DNA of 10,149 nt. It comes from a bacterium. Lineage in GTDB: Bacteria; Actinomycetota; Acidimicrobiia; Acidimicrobiales; CATQHL01. The stretch is from NCBI GenBank assembly GCA_028819945.1, contig JAPPKQ010000041.1, positions 11,334 to 21,482 on the forward strand. The letters are read 5' to 3'. Positions 1 to 7,394 of the stretch are shown piece by piece (the stretch's first letter is position 1; each line of letters begins with the position of its first letter). The notes under the pieces were generated by a model that had not been told where the DNA came from, searched no databases, and saw only the letters and a program-made list of their open reading frames with translations. Both the position numbers and the translations under genes were made by a program.

Positions 1-71
1 GGCCCCCCCGGCGGCCCCGGGCCGGGGGTGGGCCCCCGAGCGGTCACTGGGGCGACGAGTAGAGGTCCACG
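1..71. other. GC-rich leader upstream of livH, with possible end of an upstream gene
   Basis: This short stretch is almost pure G and C over its first 40 bases. It contains a possible hairpin with arms at 5-12 and 21-28 (8 bp, 8-nt loop) and no T-run after it, so it is not a convincing terminator. A TAG at 60-62 closes a frame open from position 3; its translation is only Pro/Gly/Arg-rich and cannot be assigned to a protein. It may be the tail of an upstream gene, such as the missing binding protein, or noise at a contig edge. AGAGG at 61-65 lies 6 nt before the livH GTG and is a plausible ribosome binding site. Confidence 0.3.
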
Positions 72-1013
72 GTGTTTGACCCGTTCATCGTCAAGGCATC
101 ACTCGTGACGGGTGTGGCCCTCGGCGCGCTCTACGGAATCCTTGCTGTCGGGCTCGTGCTCTCGTTCCGCATGAGCCGGATCGTGGCGTTCGTGCATGGG
201 GGCATCGCGCTCGCCTCGGCGTTCCTCTACTGGTATCTGACGGCCGATCCGGCACGCACCTCCGGGCACGGCACCAACCTGGCCTACGCCACCAAGGAGT
301 GGCCCAAGGCCCCGGCGGTGATCCTCGCCATCCTGCTGGGTGCCGGCTTGGGCGCCCTGTTCGCCTGGGTCGTGACGGGGCGTATGGCGAAGTGGCCCCG
401 GGTCACCGTGACCACCTTCGCCCTGGGCGGGATGTTGATCTTCACGGGCATCACCCAGGAGATCTGGCCCGGCGCCTTCGAGATCGTGCCGAGCCCCTTC
501 GGGCGGGGTCGCGTGACCCTCTGGGGCGCGAACGTCTCGCATCATCAGATCGCCACGATTGCGATACTCGTCTTCCTGGTGATCGTGCTGCATCTCGTCG
601 TCACGAGAACCAGGACCGGGCTGCAGATGCGCGCCATCTCCGACGACGTGGAGGCCGCCGAGATCGTCGGCATGCCCGTCCGGAAGGTCTCGATGGGCGT
701 GTGGTGCCTGACCGGGGCCCTGGCCGGCCTGGGCGGCGTGCTGCTGACGCCCATGACCAGGCTCGGGGCAAGCGTGATCCTGTTCGTGCTGATCAGGTCG
801 CTGGCGGGCGCAGTACTGGGGGGGTTCAAGAGCCTGCCGCTGGCCCTGCTGGGGGCGATGCTGTTCGGCCAGGTCGAGGCGCACACCGTCGGGGGCACGT
901 TCGGCAAGATCAGTTCCGGGTGGCGCGAGGTCATCCTCATGGCGGTGCTCTTCCTGGGCGTCGTGCTCGTGGTGCGGAGGAAGCGCTCGCAGTTCCGGCT
1001 TGCGGAGACGTGA
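72..1013 (+). CDS. livH: branched-chain amino acid type ABC transporter, permease LivH
   Basis: This 313-residue integral membrane protein is one of the two permeases of a HAAT/Liv-family importer, which moves branched-chain amino acids or related compounds (amides, urea, other small solutes) across the inner membrane. It has hydrophobic segments near residues 10-32, 38-56, 82-102, 112-130, 160-178, 208-228, 235-270 and 285-302. The cytoplasmic ATPase-contact loop follows the LivH pattern at about 183-206 (GLQMRAISDDVEAAEIVGMP). A basic C-terminal tail ends the protein. The GTG start is preceded by AGAGG at 61-65. livM, livG and livF follow directly, which fixes the family. No periplasmic binding protein is in the window, so the substrate cannot be named. 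Length is normal for LivH. Confidence 0.93.
   Translation: MFDPFIVKASLVTGVALGALYGILAVGLVLSFRMSRIVAFVHGGIALASAFLYWYLTADPARTSGHGTNLAYATKEWPKAPAVILAILLGAGLGALFAWVVTGRMAKWPRVTVTTFALGGMLIFTGITQEIWPGAFEIVPSPFGRGRVTLWGANVSHHQIATIAILVFLVIVLHLVVTRTRTGLQMRAISDDVEAAEIVGMPVRKVSMGVWCLTGALAGLGGVLLTPMTRLGASVILFVLIRSLAGAVLGGFKSLPLALLGAMLFGQVEAHTVGGTFGKISSGWREVILMAVLFLGVVLVVRRKRSQFRLAET
1004..1007 (+). promoter_or_regulatory. ribosome binding site deciding the livM start
   Basis: GGAG at 1004-1007 sits 10 nt before GTG at 1018, inside the last codons of livH. An alternative TTG start at 1000 lies in the same frame. The nearest purine-rich sequence to it (GGAGGAAG, 976-983) is about 16 nt away, and that start would overlap livH by 14 nt. 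The GTG at 1018, 4 nt after the livH stop, is therefore preferred. Confidence 0.5.
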
Positions 1014-1017
1014 GTCC

Positions 1018-2109
1018 GTGTCGCTGAATTCCGCCAGGACGTCGCTGCGTTTGCCGGGCGCGCTGTCCGGCTTCCAGCCTTCCCCCCAACTCATGGGCGT
1101 GCTGGTGCTGGCGCTCACCATCGGGATCGTCCCTCATTTCGTCAGGGAGTACTGGATCTTCCTTTCCACAGCCGGCTTCCTCACAGCGATCACCGTCATG
1201 GGGCTCGCGGTCATCATCGGCTGGGCGGGCCAGGTGACGCTGGCCGGCGCGGCCCTCCTGGGCACGTCGGTCTACATCACGGGATACCTGCTGCGGGAGG
1301 GCCTGGCGGGCTCGGCGCCGTGGCCGTTCATACCCGCCATGATCGGCGGGGTGGCCTGCGCCACCGTGCTGTCGGCGCTGGTGGCCATACCGACGGCCCG
1401 GTTCTCGGGGATCTACGTCATGGTGCTGACCATGGGCCTGCAGGTCACCATGGAGCGCACGCTTTTCACGTATACCTGGATCACCGGCGGGGCGGGAGCG
1501 GACGTGCGCGTCCCCCGCCCGAAGGTGTTCGGCTTCCATTTCAACACCGACACGCGTTACTTCTACCTCGCCTTCGTCGTGATGGTCGTCTCGGGGCTGC
1601 TGATGCATGCGCTGCGAAAGTCCCGGCACGGTCGCGCCATCCATCTCGTGCGAACCGACAGACAGGCGGCTGCCGCCGTGGGCATCTCGCCGTGGCGCTA
1701 CCGGGTGATCGCGTTCGCCGTCGGCGGGTTCCTCATCGGGATCGCCGGGGCATTCACGGCCCCGCTGTACGAGTCTCCTCCCGCCCTGACCCAGTACATC
1801 CTGTTCCAGTCGCTGTTCCTCCTGGCGATCCCCGTCGTGGCCGGCACGCAGACCATCGTCGGCCTGGCCAGCGTGGCGGTCGCCTTCCAGATCCTGCCCG
1901 CGGCCCTGCAGAGCCACCGGCTGTCGGTGTATCTGCTGGGCGGAGCAGGGCTGATCGGCGGGACCCTGCTCGGCCCCCGAGGTATGGCGGGAACGTTGCT
2001 CGACCTGTTCCAGCAGAAGCGTGACGTGGCTCGATTGCGCGAGGCCGCAGGCACCGAGGAGGAGGCCGAGGCGCCGCCCGAGCCGGCGGAGTCCGAGGGA
2101 TCGGCATGA
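1018..2109 (+). CDS. livM: branched-chain amino acid type ABC transporter, permease LivM
   Basis: This is the second permease of the Liv/HAAT importer, 363 residues from the GTG at 1018. Membrane helices are spread from about residue 24 to 325. The LivM signature region GLAVIIGWAGQVTLAGAALL follows the second helix and corresponds to the family's 'GyaGqlSLGha' segment. The cytoplasmic coupling loop with HGRAIHLVRTDRQAAAAVGI before the last helices matches the LivM ATPase-contact motif (G-R-A, R-x-D, A-A, G-I). The C-terminus has an acidic, Glu/Pro/Ala-rich tail of about 30 residues after the last helix, longer than the core fold needs. It follows livH by 4 nt, and its stop overlaps the livG start (ATGA, 2106-2109), so translational coupling is likely. 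Confidence 0.92.
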   Translation: MSLNSARTSLRLPGALSGFQPSPQLMGVLVLALTIGIVPHFVREYWIFLSTAGFLTAITVMGLAVIIGWAGQVTLAGAALLGTSVYITGYLLREGLAGSAPWPFIPAMIGGVACATVLSALVAIPTARFSGIYVMVLTMGLQVTMERTLFTYTWITGGAGADVRVPRPKVFGFHFNTDTRYFYLAFVVMVVSGLLMHALRKSRHGRAIHLVRTDRQAAAAVGISPWRYRVIAFAVGGFLIGIAGAFTAPLYESPPALTQYILFQSLFLLAIPVVAGTQTIVGLASVAVAFQILPAALQSHRLSVYLLGGAGLIGGTLLGPRGMAGTLLDLFQQKRDVARLREAAGTEEEAEAPPEPAESEGSA

Positions 2110-2978
2110 CCGCAACCTCCGCCGGGAACGGCGGGCCGGTGATCGAGTCCTGGGAGGAGGGCCAGTTCGCCGCTCTCGAGGTGGTTGAGGCGGCCCTGCC
2201 ACCTCCGGTCACCGAGGGCACCGTTCTCGAGGCGGAGGACATCCACGTCTCCTTCGGTGGGGTCCGGGCGCTGCAGGGGGCGTCGATGCGGATCCCGGCG
2301 GGAACCATCGTCGGGCTGATCGGGCCGAACGGCTCGGGCAAGTCGACGTTCTTCGACGTCATCAACGGTTTCACCATTCCGGACTCGGGGCGGATTCGGG
2401 CGTTCGGCCAGGACATCACCGACATGAACCCGTGGCATCGGGCGCGCCTGGGAATGTGCCGGACGTTCCAGGCCAATCACATCGACCCCAATCTCACCGT
2501 CTTCGAGAACCTCATCACCGGTGCGTTCCTGAGCATCAGCGGCGGGGTGTTGACGTCGGTGTTCCAATTCCCGAAGTCGCGACGCGATCAGCAGCAGGCT
2601 GCCGAGTTGACGCGTGCCGTCGCCCGGCTGATCGATCTCGAGAAGGTCCTGGAAGTGCGTGCCGGCGTCCTCTCGTTCGGCGGGCAGCGGCGCGCCGAGA
2701 TCGGCCGGAGCATCATGAGCCGGCCGCGGCTCCTCTTGCTGGACGAGCCGAGCGCCGGGATGGACTCGCAAGAGGCCGGCAGTCTGCTCCGCCTCGTGAC
2801 GCGACTGCAGTCCGACCTCGGATTCGCCGTGTGCCTGATCGAGCACTTCGTGCGGATCGTGTTCGATCACTGCTCCATCGTCTATGCCCTCGCCGAAGGC
2901 CGAGTGATCGCCGAAGGCACACCCGACGAGGTGAGCAACTCCAAGGCGGCGCAACAGCACTACCTGGGCGAGCAGTAG
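2106..2978 (+). CDS. livG: branched-chain amino acid type ABC transporter, ATPase LivG
   Basis: This 290-residue cytoplasmic ATPase energises the LivHM permeases. It has Walker A at 73-81 (GPNGSGKST), the Q-loop glutamine in CRTFQAN (Q122), a signature LSFGGQRRAEIG at 189-200, Walker B LLLLDEPSAGMD at 209-220 and the H-switch in LIEH (H247). Together with the long helical insert (about 138-165) these are LivG hallmarks. Where LivG proteins usually read LSYGQQRR, this one has LSFGGQRR, closer to the generic ABC signature. About 40 residues precede the first beta strand (VLEAEDIHVSFGG). This acidic, Glu/Pro-rich extension is not part of the ABC fold, and a later start such as GTG 2139 is possible. 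The chosen ATG overlaps the livM stop by 4 nt, which supports it. Confidence 0.92.
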   Translation: MTATSAGNGGPVIESWEEGQFAALEVVEAALPPPVTEGTVLEAEDIHVSFGGVRALQGASMRIPAGTIVGLIGPNGSGKSTFFDVINGFTIPDSGRIRAFGQDITDMNPWHRARLGMCRTFQANHIDPNLTVFENLITGAFLSISGGVLTSVFQFPKSRRDQQQAAELTRAVARLIDLEKVLEVRAGVLSFGGQRRAEIGRSIMSRPRLLLLDEPSAGMDSQEAGSLLRLVTRLQSDLGFAVCLIEHFVRIVFDHCSIVYALAEGRVIAEGTPDEVSNSKAAQQHYLGEQ

Positions 2979-2982
2979 GGAG
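2977..2982 (+). promoter_or_regulatory. ribosome binding site of livF
   Basis: AGGGAG overlaps the end of the livG TAG stop and lies 9 nt before the livF ATG at 2992. It is one of the clearest Shine-Dalgarno sequences in the window and supports that start. Confidence 0.55.
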
Positions 2983-2991
2983 TCACCGCCG

Positions 2992-3660
2992 ATGCTCGAG
3001 ATCGAGAGCCTGCGGGCCGGGTACGGGCGCCTGCCGGTGCTGTTCGACATCGATCTGTCCGTCGAACAGGGTGAGGTGCTCGCCATCGTCGGCCCCAACG
3101 GCGCCGGCAAGTCGACCCTGCTGAAGTCCATCATCGGCGTCGTCACTCCGACGGCGGGGCGGGTCGTCTTCGACGGCGTCCGGATCACCCACGAGCCGCC
3201 GCACCTGCGGGTCGAGCGGGGCATGGCCCTGTCGCCCGAGGGTCGCCGGATCTTCGGCAGCCTGAGCGTGCGGGAGAACCTCCTGGCCGGTGCGGCTCGG
3301 ACCCCTCCCGACGTCGTCGAGCGACAGTTGGAGCGGATCTGCGCGCTCTTCCCAATCCTGAACGAGCGCGCAACCCAGGAAGCCGGCTCTCTCAGCGGTG
3401 GCGAGCAGCAGATGCTCGCCATAGGCCGGGCGCTCATCTCGGCGCCGACGATGCTGCTCATCGACGAGCCCTCCATGGGTCTGGCCCCGCTCATCGTCGC
3501 CGGGCTGTACCGGGTACTGCAGGAGTTGGCCACCGACGGGATCGGCATCGTCGTGGTCGACGAACGGTCCGCGGAAGCCATTTCGGCTGCTGATCGGGTC
3601 TGCGTCATCGAGAAGGGTCGGATCGTCTCGGTCACCGCATCGTCGGGTGGTGATGCCTAG
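2992..3660 (+). CDS. livF: branched-chain amino acid type ABC transporter, ATPase LivF
   Basis: This 222-residue protein is the second ATPase of the importer and pairs with LivG. It has Walker A GPNGAGKST (34-42), the LivF-type segment LSPEGRRIFGSLSVRENL (80-97), signature LSGGEQQMLAIGRAL (134-148) and Walker B LLIDEPSMGLAP (155-166). LivF proteins usually read V-E-Q-N at the H-switch; here it is VVVDERS (D190, E191, R192), so both the acidic residue and the Gln position are changed. Catalysis may rely more on LivG, whose histidine is intact. Length is slightly below the usual 230-240 because the C-terminus is short. It starts 13 nt after livG and is the last gene of the Liv block; a 57-nt gap follows. 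Confidence 0.92.
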   Translation: MLEIESLRAGYGRLPVLFDIDLSVEQGEVLAIVGPNGAGKSTLLKSIIGVVTPTAGRVVFDGVRITHEPPHLRVERGMALSPEGRRIFGSLSVRENLLAGAARTPPDVVERQLERICALFPILNERATQEAGSLSGGEQQMLAIGRALISAPTMLLIDEPSMGLAPLIVAGLYRVLQELATDGIGIVVVDERSAEAISAADRVCVIEKGRIVSVTASSGGDA

Positions 3661-3717
3661 CGCCGGCGCGTCCTGGCCGCGGCGGAAGCGCTTACGGCGG
3701 GCGCACGGTGAATCATC
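3661..3717 (+). other. 57-nt gap between livF and the Gld-type ABC operon
   Basis: This is the longest clearly non-coding gap inside the gene array. It contains two short palindromes, GCCGCGGC at 3676-3683 and AGCGCT at 3687-3692. No stable hairpin with a T-run is present, so no intrinsic terminator is evident. No convincing -35/-10 promoter pair is visible either, though actinobacterial promoters are hard to see by eye. GGTGAA at 3707-3712 is a weak ribosome binding site for the next gene. Read-through from the liv block therefore seems possible. Confidence 0.4.
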
Positions 3718-4686
3718 ATGAACGAGTCGACCGCCCAAGAGCCAGATGTCACGGTAAGCGATCTCACCAAGTTGTACGGGACCAGGCCTGCCGTGCAGGA
3801 CGTCTCGTTCCGGATCGGCAAGGGGGTCACGGCGCTCCTGGGTCCGAACGGGGCCGGCAAGTCCACGATCATCCGCTGCATAAGCGGTCTCATCGACTGG
3901 AACCAGGGCGACATCACCGTCGGCGGCGTGAACTGTCGCATCGATCCGCAACTGGCCCGCTCGAAGATCGGCTACCTGCCCGAGCGTGCCGCGTTCCCCA
4001 ATGACCTCCGCGTCACGACCTATCTGGAGTACGCGGCACACATGAAGAAGGTGCCGCGAGCCGAACGGGCCGACGCCGTGGAGGTGGCGCTGGACCATCT
4101 GGATCTCAAGCCGGTCGCCAAGCGGTTGGTGGGGAACCTCTCCAAGGGCTACCGGCAGCGAGTCGGTCTGGCGCAGGCCCTGGTGGGCAAGCCGCCGGTG
4201 CTCGTTCTCGACGAGCCGTTGGCCGGCATCGACCCGCTGCACATCTGGGACTTCCGCGACGTCCTGGCATCGTATGCCTCCGAGCACACCATCCTGCTCT
4301 CGACCCACATGATCCCCGAGGCGCGCATCCTCTGCGATCGCGTGCTGGTGGTGTCCGAAGGTCGTCTCGTCTACGACGGCTCGCTGATCGCGGCGGAGTT
4401 CAGCGGCAAGGTGGCACGGCGCTGGCGCATCGGCGTGTTGGGGCCGACTCTCGAGGAACTCAGGAGCCAGGTGAGCGCCGTCGGAGCGTCCATCATCTAC
4501 CAGGCGGGGAGCAGGACGAGCAACAACCTCGTCATCGACGCTGAGGATCCCCAATCGGTGGGCGACCTCGTGCAACTCACGATCGACCAGGGCTGGTCCG
4601 TGGCACATCTCGAGCCCCTGACGGATCTCATCGGCGCCGCCTTCGAGCGCGCCGGGCTCACTCCTGACGAGCCGGCTCCACGGTGA
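3718..4686 (+). CDS. GldA/NosF-like ABC transporter ATPase
   Basis: This 322-residue ATPase belongs to an ABC-2 type transporter of the GldA/CcmA/NosF/DrrA group and would power the permease encoded next. It has Walker A GPNGAGKST (42-50), a Q-loop of the IGYLPE type with Glu in place of Gln (E89) as usual in this group, signature LSKGYRQRVGLAQAL (141-155), Walker B VLVLDEPLAGIDP (161-173) and H-switch LLSTHMIPEA (H197). About 90 residues follow the nucleotide-binding domain (230-322), a C-terminal extension common in this group. An in-frame TGA at 3709-3711 makes ATG 3718 the first possible start. In gliding Bacteroidetes GldA works with GldF and GldG; here no gliding genes are seen, and the substrate is unknown. 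Confidence 0.88.
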   Translation: MNESTAQEPDVTVSDLTKLYGTRPAVQDVSFRIGKGVTALLGPNGAGKSTIIRCISGLIDWNQGDITVGGVNCRIDPQLARSKIGYLPERAAFPNDLRVTTYLEYAAHMKKVPRAERADAVEVALDHLDLKPVAKRLVGNLSKGYRQRVGLAQALVGKPPVLVLDEPLAGIDPLHIWDFRDVLASYASEHTILLSTHMIPEARILCDRVLVVSEGRLVYDGSLIAAEFSGKVARRWRIGVLGPTLEELRSQVSAVGASIIYQAGSRTSNNLVIDAEDPQSVGDLVQLTIDQGWSVAHLEPLTDLIGAAFERAGLTPDEPAPR

Positions 4687-4704
4687 GATGGCGGTGGTCG
4701 GGCC

Positions 4705-6744
4705 GTGACGAGTCTCCGCAACGAACTGAGAGCACTCCTCGTCTCGTCGGTCACGTGGGCGATGGTGACCGGCTACCTCGTCTTCTCGGGGATCTTCTTC
4801 GTCGTCCTCCTCTTCGGCCGCGGTATCGCCGACCTGGAGGGCTACTACTCGAACATCGAGACGACCTTCGTGGCTCTCGCTCCGATCGTCGCCATGCGCT
4901 CGTTCGCCGAGGAGCGCCGCACCGGCGCACTCGACATCACCCTGTCGTGGCCCACCTCGCGTTGGTGGCTGGTGGTCACGAAGTTCGTCGCCAACACGCT
5001 CCTGACCTGGATGATCGTGAGCATCGTCTGGCTGTACGTCTGGCTCTTGAACAGGGTGGTGGACGTCGAGATCGGCAAGAACGCCGCCGGGTTCATCGGT
5101 CTCCTGATGATCCTGTTGATGTTCAACGCCATCGCGCTGGCCATCTCGGCACGCTCGCGGTCGCCCGCGACGGCGGCCTTCGTGGGGTTCGGAGTCCTGA
5201 TCGCCCTGTGGGTGCTGGACTTCGTGCCGGGCTGGCTCGGCGGGCAGTTCGACAGCGTCATCTCCTTCCTGGCGCCCACCAACCACATCGCCAACAGCGG
5301 GCGCGGCATCCTGGATCTCGGCGACGGGCTCTATTTCGTGGCGGGCATGGTCCTCGGGTTGAGCCTGGCTGTCCTGTGGCTCAAGGAGCCGCGCCCGAGA
5401 TCGTTCGAAGGATTCCTGCGGGGCCGCTATGCGGGCGTGCTGCTGGGCCTGGTGGTGACCGTCGCCGTCGGGGGGACCTCGACGGTCGCCAAGGGCCAGG
5501 TCGACCTGACGTCGGAGAAGCGGTTCACGCTCACCGACCACTCACGCTTCGTCCTCAACGCGGTCACCTCGCCGACGACCGTGTACGGATTCGTGGAGCC
5601 CGGATCGGCGCAGCAGGTTGAGATGAACTCCCTGATCCGGCGCTACCAGTTGGTGAACGACAACATCGCTCTGGAGTTCATCGACCCCGATGCCCAACCG
5701 GCGCTCACCAAGGCGGTCGGGGCCAGAACCTACGGGCAGATGATGATCGACATGGACGGGCGGCGGGAACTCGTGGACGACATCCTGGAGATCGAGGTGA
5801 CGAGCGCCCTGCAGCGGCTGGCGCAGATCGATCCGCCGGTGTCGTGTTTCACGGTGGGGCACGGCGAGCGCGACACCGGCGACATCCTTCCCGGCGGGTT
5901 CGCGCAGTTCGCGGAGGAACTCCGGCAGTTGGGATTCGAGGTGGCGCCGCTGGCACTGGGAGCGGTCGGCGGCCCCGAGCGGCTCGGCACCTGCTCGGTC
6001 GTGGTGATCGGCGGTCCACGGGTGAACTTCCTGTCGACCGAGATCGAACTGCTGAGGCAGTACGCGGATGCCAACGGGCGTCTCGTCGTCTTCGCCGACT
6101 CCGCAGGCGCCGCCGCCATGGCGCAGATGAACGACTTGCTGCGACCGTGGGGGGTGGCCGTTCGGGACACCGTCGTGTCGGACCGCAGCTCGCTCAAGGA
6201 CGACGCGGGATCCATCGTGGCGTACCGTTACCCGAGCGCCAGCCCGGTGACGGTCTCGCTCGCGCGGGACAACATTCCCCTGCTGCTCGTCGCCGCCCAG
6301 CCGGTGGAGTCGGCGCTCGTGGGCCTGGCGTTCGAGGATCAGGCGTGGATCACACCGCTCGTGCTGTCGAGTTCGGAGAGTTCGCTCGCCGACGGTACCC
6401 GGGGCCCCTTCACGCTGGCTCTGATCACGGACTGGAGCAGTGTCGAGGGTGAGCCGGCCGACCTGGAGATCGCGCGGACCCGCATCGGCGTCGTCGGCAC
6501 CGTCGAGGTGGCCGCCAACGGCCACTTCGACCGGCTCGGCAACGGCGAGTTCTCAGCGCGCCTCGTGTCGTGGGTGGCCCGGCAGGACGACCTCATCAGC
6601 GCCATGCGTCCCGTGCGGGGCGTGCCTCGACTCGAGCTGACCGAGCACGATCGCGGGGGCTACATCCGCAATGCGATCGTGTTCCCGGCGTTGGCTGCGT
6701 TCGCGCTGCTGCTGGTGACATTGCGAAGGTCGCGAGCAGGATGA
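4705..6744 (+). CDS. fused ABC-2 permease and GldG-like extracytoplasmic protein (GldF-GldG fusion)
   Basis: This 679-residue protein joins two functions that are separate GldF and GldG proteins in flavobacteria. Residues 1-230 form an ABC-2 permease with about six helices (roughly 12-36, 52-68, 95-116, 128-148, 156-176, 208-227); the opening RNELRALLVSSVTW matches the usual start of such permeases. A further helix (242-258) leads into an extracytoplasmic region of about 390 residues with the GldG/ABC_transp_aux pattern: DLTSEKRFTLTD (267-278), EFIDPDAQP (324-332), the GHGE motif (385-388) and VIGGPRVNFLS (434-444). A last helix (655-673) re-anchors it. The GTG start is the first possible one after an in-frame TGA at 4684; it has no strong ribosome binding site and lies 18 nt after the ATPase gene. 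Confidence 0.87.
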   Translation: MTSLRNELRALLVSSVTWAMVTGYLVFSGIFFVVLLFGRGIADLEGYYSNIETTFVALAPIVAMRSFAEERRTGALDITLSWPTSRWWLVVTKFVANTLLTWMIVSIVWLYVWLLNRVVDVEIGKNAAGFIGLLMILLMFNAIALAISARSRSPATAAFVGFGVLIALWVLDFVPGWLGGQFDSVISFLAPTNHIANSGRGILDLGDGLYFVAGMVLGLSLAVLWLKEPRPRSFEGFLRGRYAGVLLGLVVTVAVGGTSTVAKGQVDLTSEKRFTLTDHSRFVLNAVTSPTTVYGFVEPGSAQQVEMNSLIRRYQLVNDNIALEFIDPDAQPALTKAVGARTYGQMMIDMDGRRELVDDILEIEVTSALQRLAQIDPPVSCFTVGHGERDTGDILPGGFAQFAEELRQLGFEVAPLALGAVGGPERLGTCSVVVIGGPRVNFLSTEIELLRQYADANGRLVVFADSAGAAAMAQMNDLLRPWGVAVRDTVVSDRSSLKDDAGSIVAYRYPSASPVTVSLARDNIPLLLVAAQPVESALVGLAFEDQAWITPLVLSSSESSLADGTRGPFTLALITDWSSVEGEPADLEIARTRIGVVGTVEVAANGHFDRLGNGEFSARLVSWVARQDDLISAMRPVRGVPRLELTEHDRGGYIRNAIVFPALAAFALLLVTLRRSRAG

Positions 6745-7394
6745 GCGCCCGGAGCCGGCACCTGTGGACCGCGGCGACCGCCGTGGCGCTCGTGGCGGTC
6801 GGCTGCTCGGATGTGGACCGGATCGCGGACTACCGGGAACTCCAGGGACAGCTCAGCGAGGAGTCGCAGACGATCTGGGAGGTGATTCCGCTCAGCGCGG
6901 AGGAGGTGAGCAGTCTGGCCGTCGGGTGGGACGGCCATGTCGTGGAGGTGACCAAGGCCGGTCCTGGGCGTTGGGTCGCTGACGACGCCGACCCGGTCGT
7001 CCAGTCACTGATGTTCGACGTGGAGCGAGTGCTGTTCCCGCTCCGTTCGTACCGGCAACTGTCGGTGGACGCCGACGACCCGGCGTTCGGGTTGGCGGAC
7101 TCGACACTCGCTGTCACCGTGCGCACGGCAGCGGGGGAGCGGTGGCGGGTCAGCTTCGGCGCCGAGACTTTCAGCGGCGGCGGTCACTACGCGCGACTGG
7201 CCGGCGATTCCCACGTCTACGTGGTCATTCCGAAGGTGATCGACAGCCTGAAGTCGGTCGCGGCCGGCGAGAAGATCGATCGCGGCATCGATCCGCGTTT
7301 CGCGGCGGCCCTCAACGAGCTGCAACTCGTGACCGTCGATGAGGCGGACATCAACCCGTGGTTGGCTCAGGTGCTGGAGTACGAGGACCGATGA
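6741..7394 (+). CDS. DUF4340 domain lipoprotein of the Gld-type ABC module
   Basis: This 217-residue protein begins with a signal sequence whose hydrophobic core ends in VAVGC, so C22 would be a lipidated cysteine; the lipobox is imperfect, with Ala rather than Leu at -3. The rest follows the DUF4340 pattern. A strand-rich start has LSAEEVSSLAVGWDGHVVEV. Then come the tryptophan-containing GRWVADDADP, a helix VVQSLMFDVERVLFPLRSY, DDPAFGLADSTLAVTVRTA and YARLAGDSHVYVVIPKVIDSL. DUF4340 genes commonly follow gldG-type genes, and the molecular role of the family is unknown. The start is ATG 6741, overlapping the previous stop by 4 nt (ATGA). An in-frame upstream start at 6570 would place 57 residues without a secretion signal inside the fusion gene and is unlikely. 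The family usually has a membrane anchor, here replaced by lipid. Confidence 0.82.
   Translation: MSARSRHLWTAATAVALVAVGCSDVDRIADYRELQGQLSEESQTIWEVIPLSAEEVSSLAVGWDGHVVEVTKAGPGRWVADDADPVVQSLMFDVERVLFPLRSYRQLSVDADDPAFGLADSTLAVTVRTAAGERWRVSFGAETFSGGGHYARLAGDSHVYVVIPKVIDSLKSVAAGEKIDRGIDPRFAAALNELQLVTVDEADINPWLAQVLEYEDR

Noticed and set aside
1000..1017. TTG start for livM
   Set aside because: TTG is a rarer start, would overlap livH by 14 nt and has poorer ribosome-binding-site spacing than GTG 1018.
99..1121. Minus-strand open frame of 340 codons
   Set aside because: It is antisense to livH and has a His/Gly/Pro/Asp-rich translation with no membrane or catalytic pattern.
1698..3635. Minus-strand open frame of 645 codons
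   Set aside because: It is antisense to livM, livG and livF, with no recognisable domain.
3661..3717. Intrinsic terminator between livF and the GldA-like gene
   Set aside because: Only short palindromes of 6-8 bp are present, with no T-run.
2983..5541. Very long minus-strand open frame (852 codons)
   Set aside because: It lies opposite livF, the GldA-like ATPase and the permease, all with clear motifs. The translation is Asp/Arg/His/Gln-rich low-complexity sequence, typical of antisense frames in high-GC DNA.
6570..6740. Upstream in-frame extension of the DUF4340 gene
   Set aside because: It would put 57 Arg-rich residues before the signal peptide and overlap the fusion gene by 175 nt. ATG 6741 with ATGA overlap and a lipobox fits better.
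4705..6744. Gliding motility function
   Set aside because: The GldA/GldFG homology is real, but no other gliding genes are present and this module is common in non-gliding bacteria, so the name does not establish the function.
7358..7390. Upstream GTG start for the parvulin-like gene
   Set aside because: It places 11 residues before a normal lipoprotein signal peptide. ATG 7391 overlaps the previous stop in the usual ATGA way.
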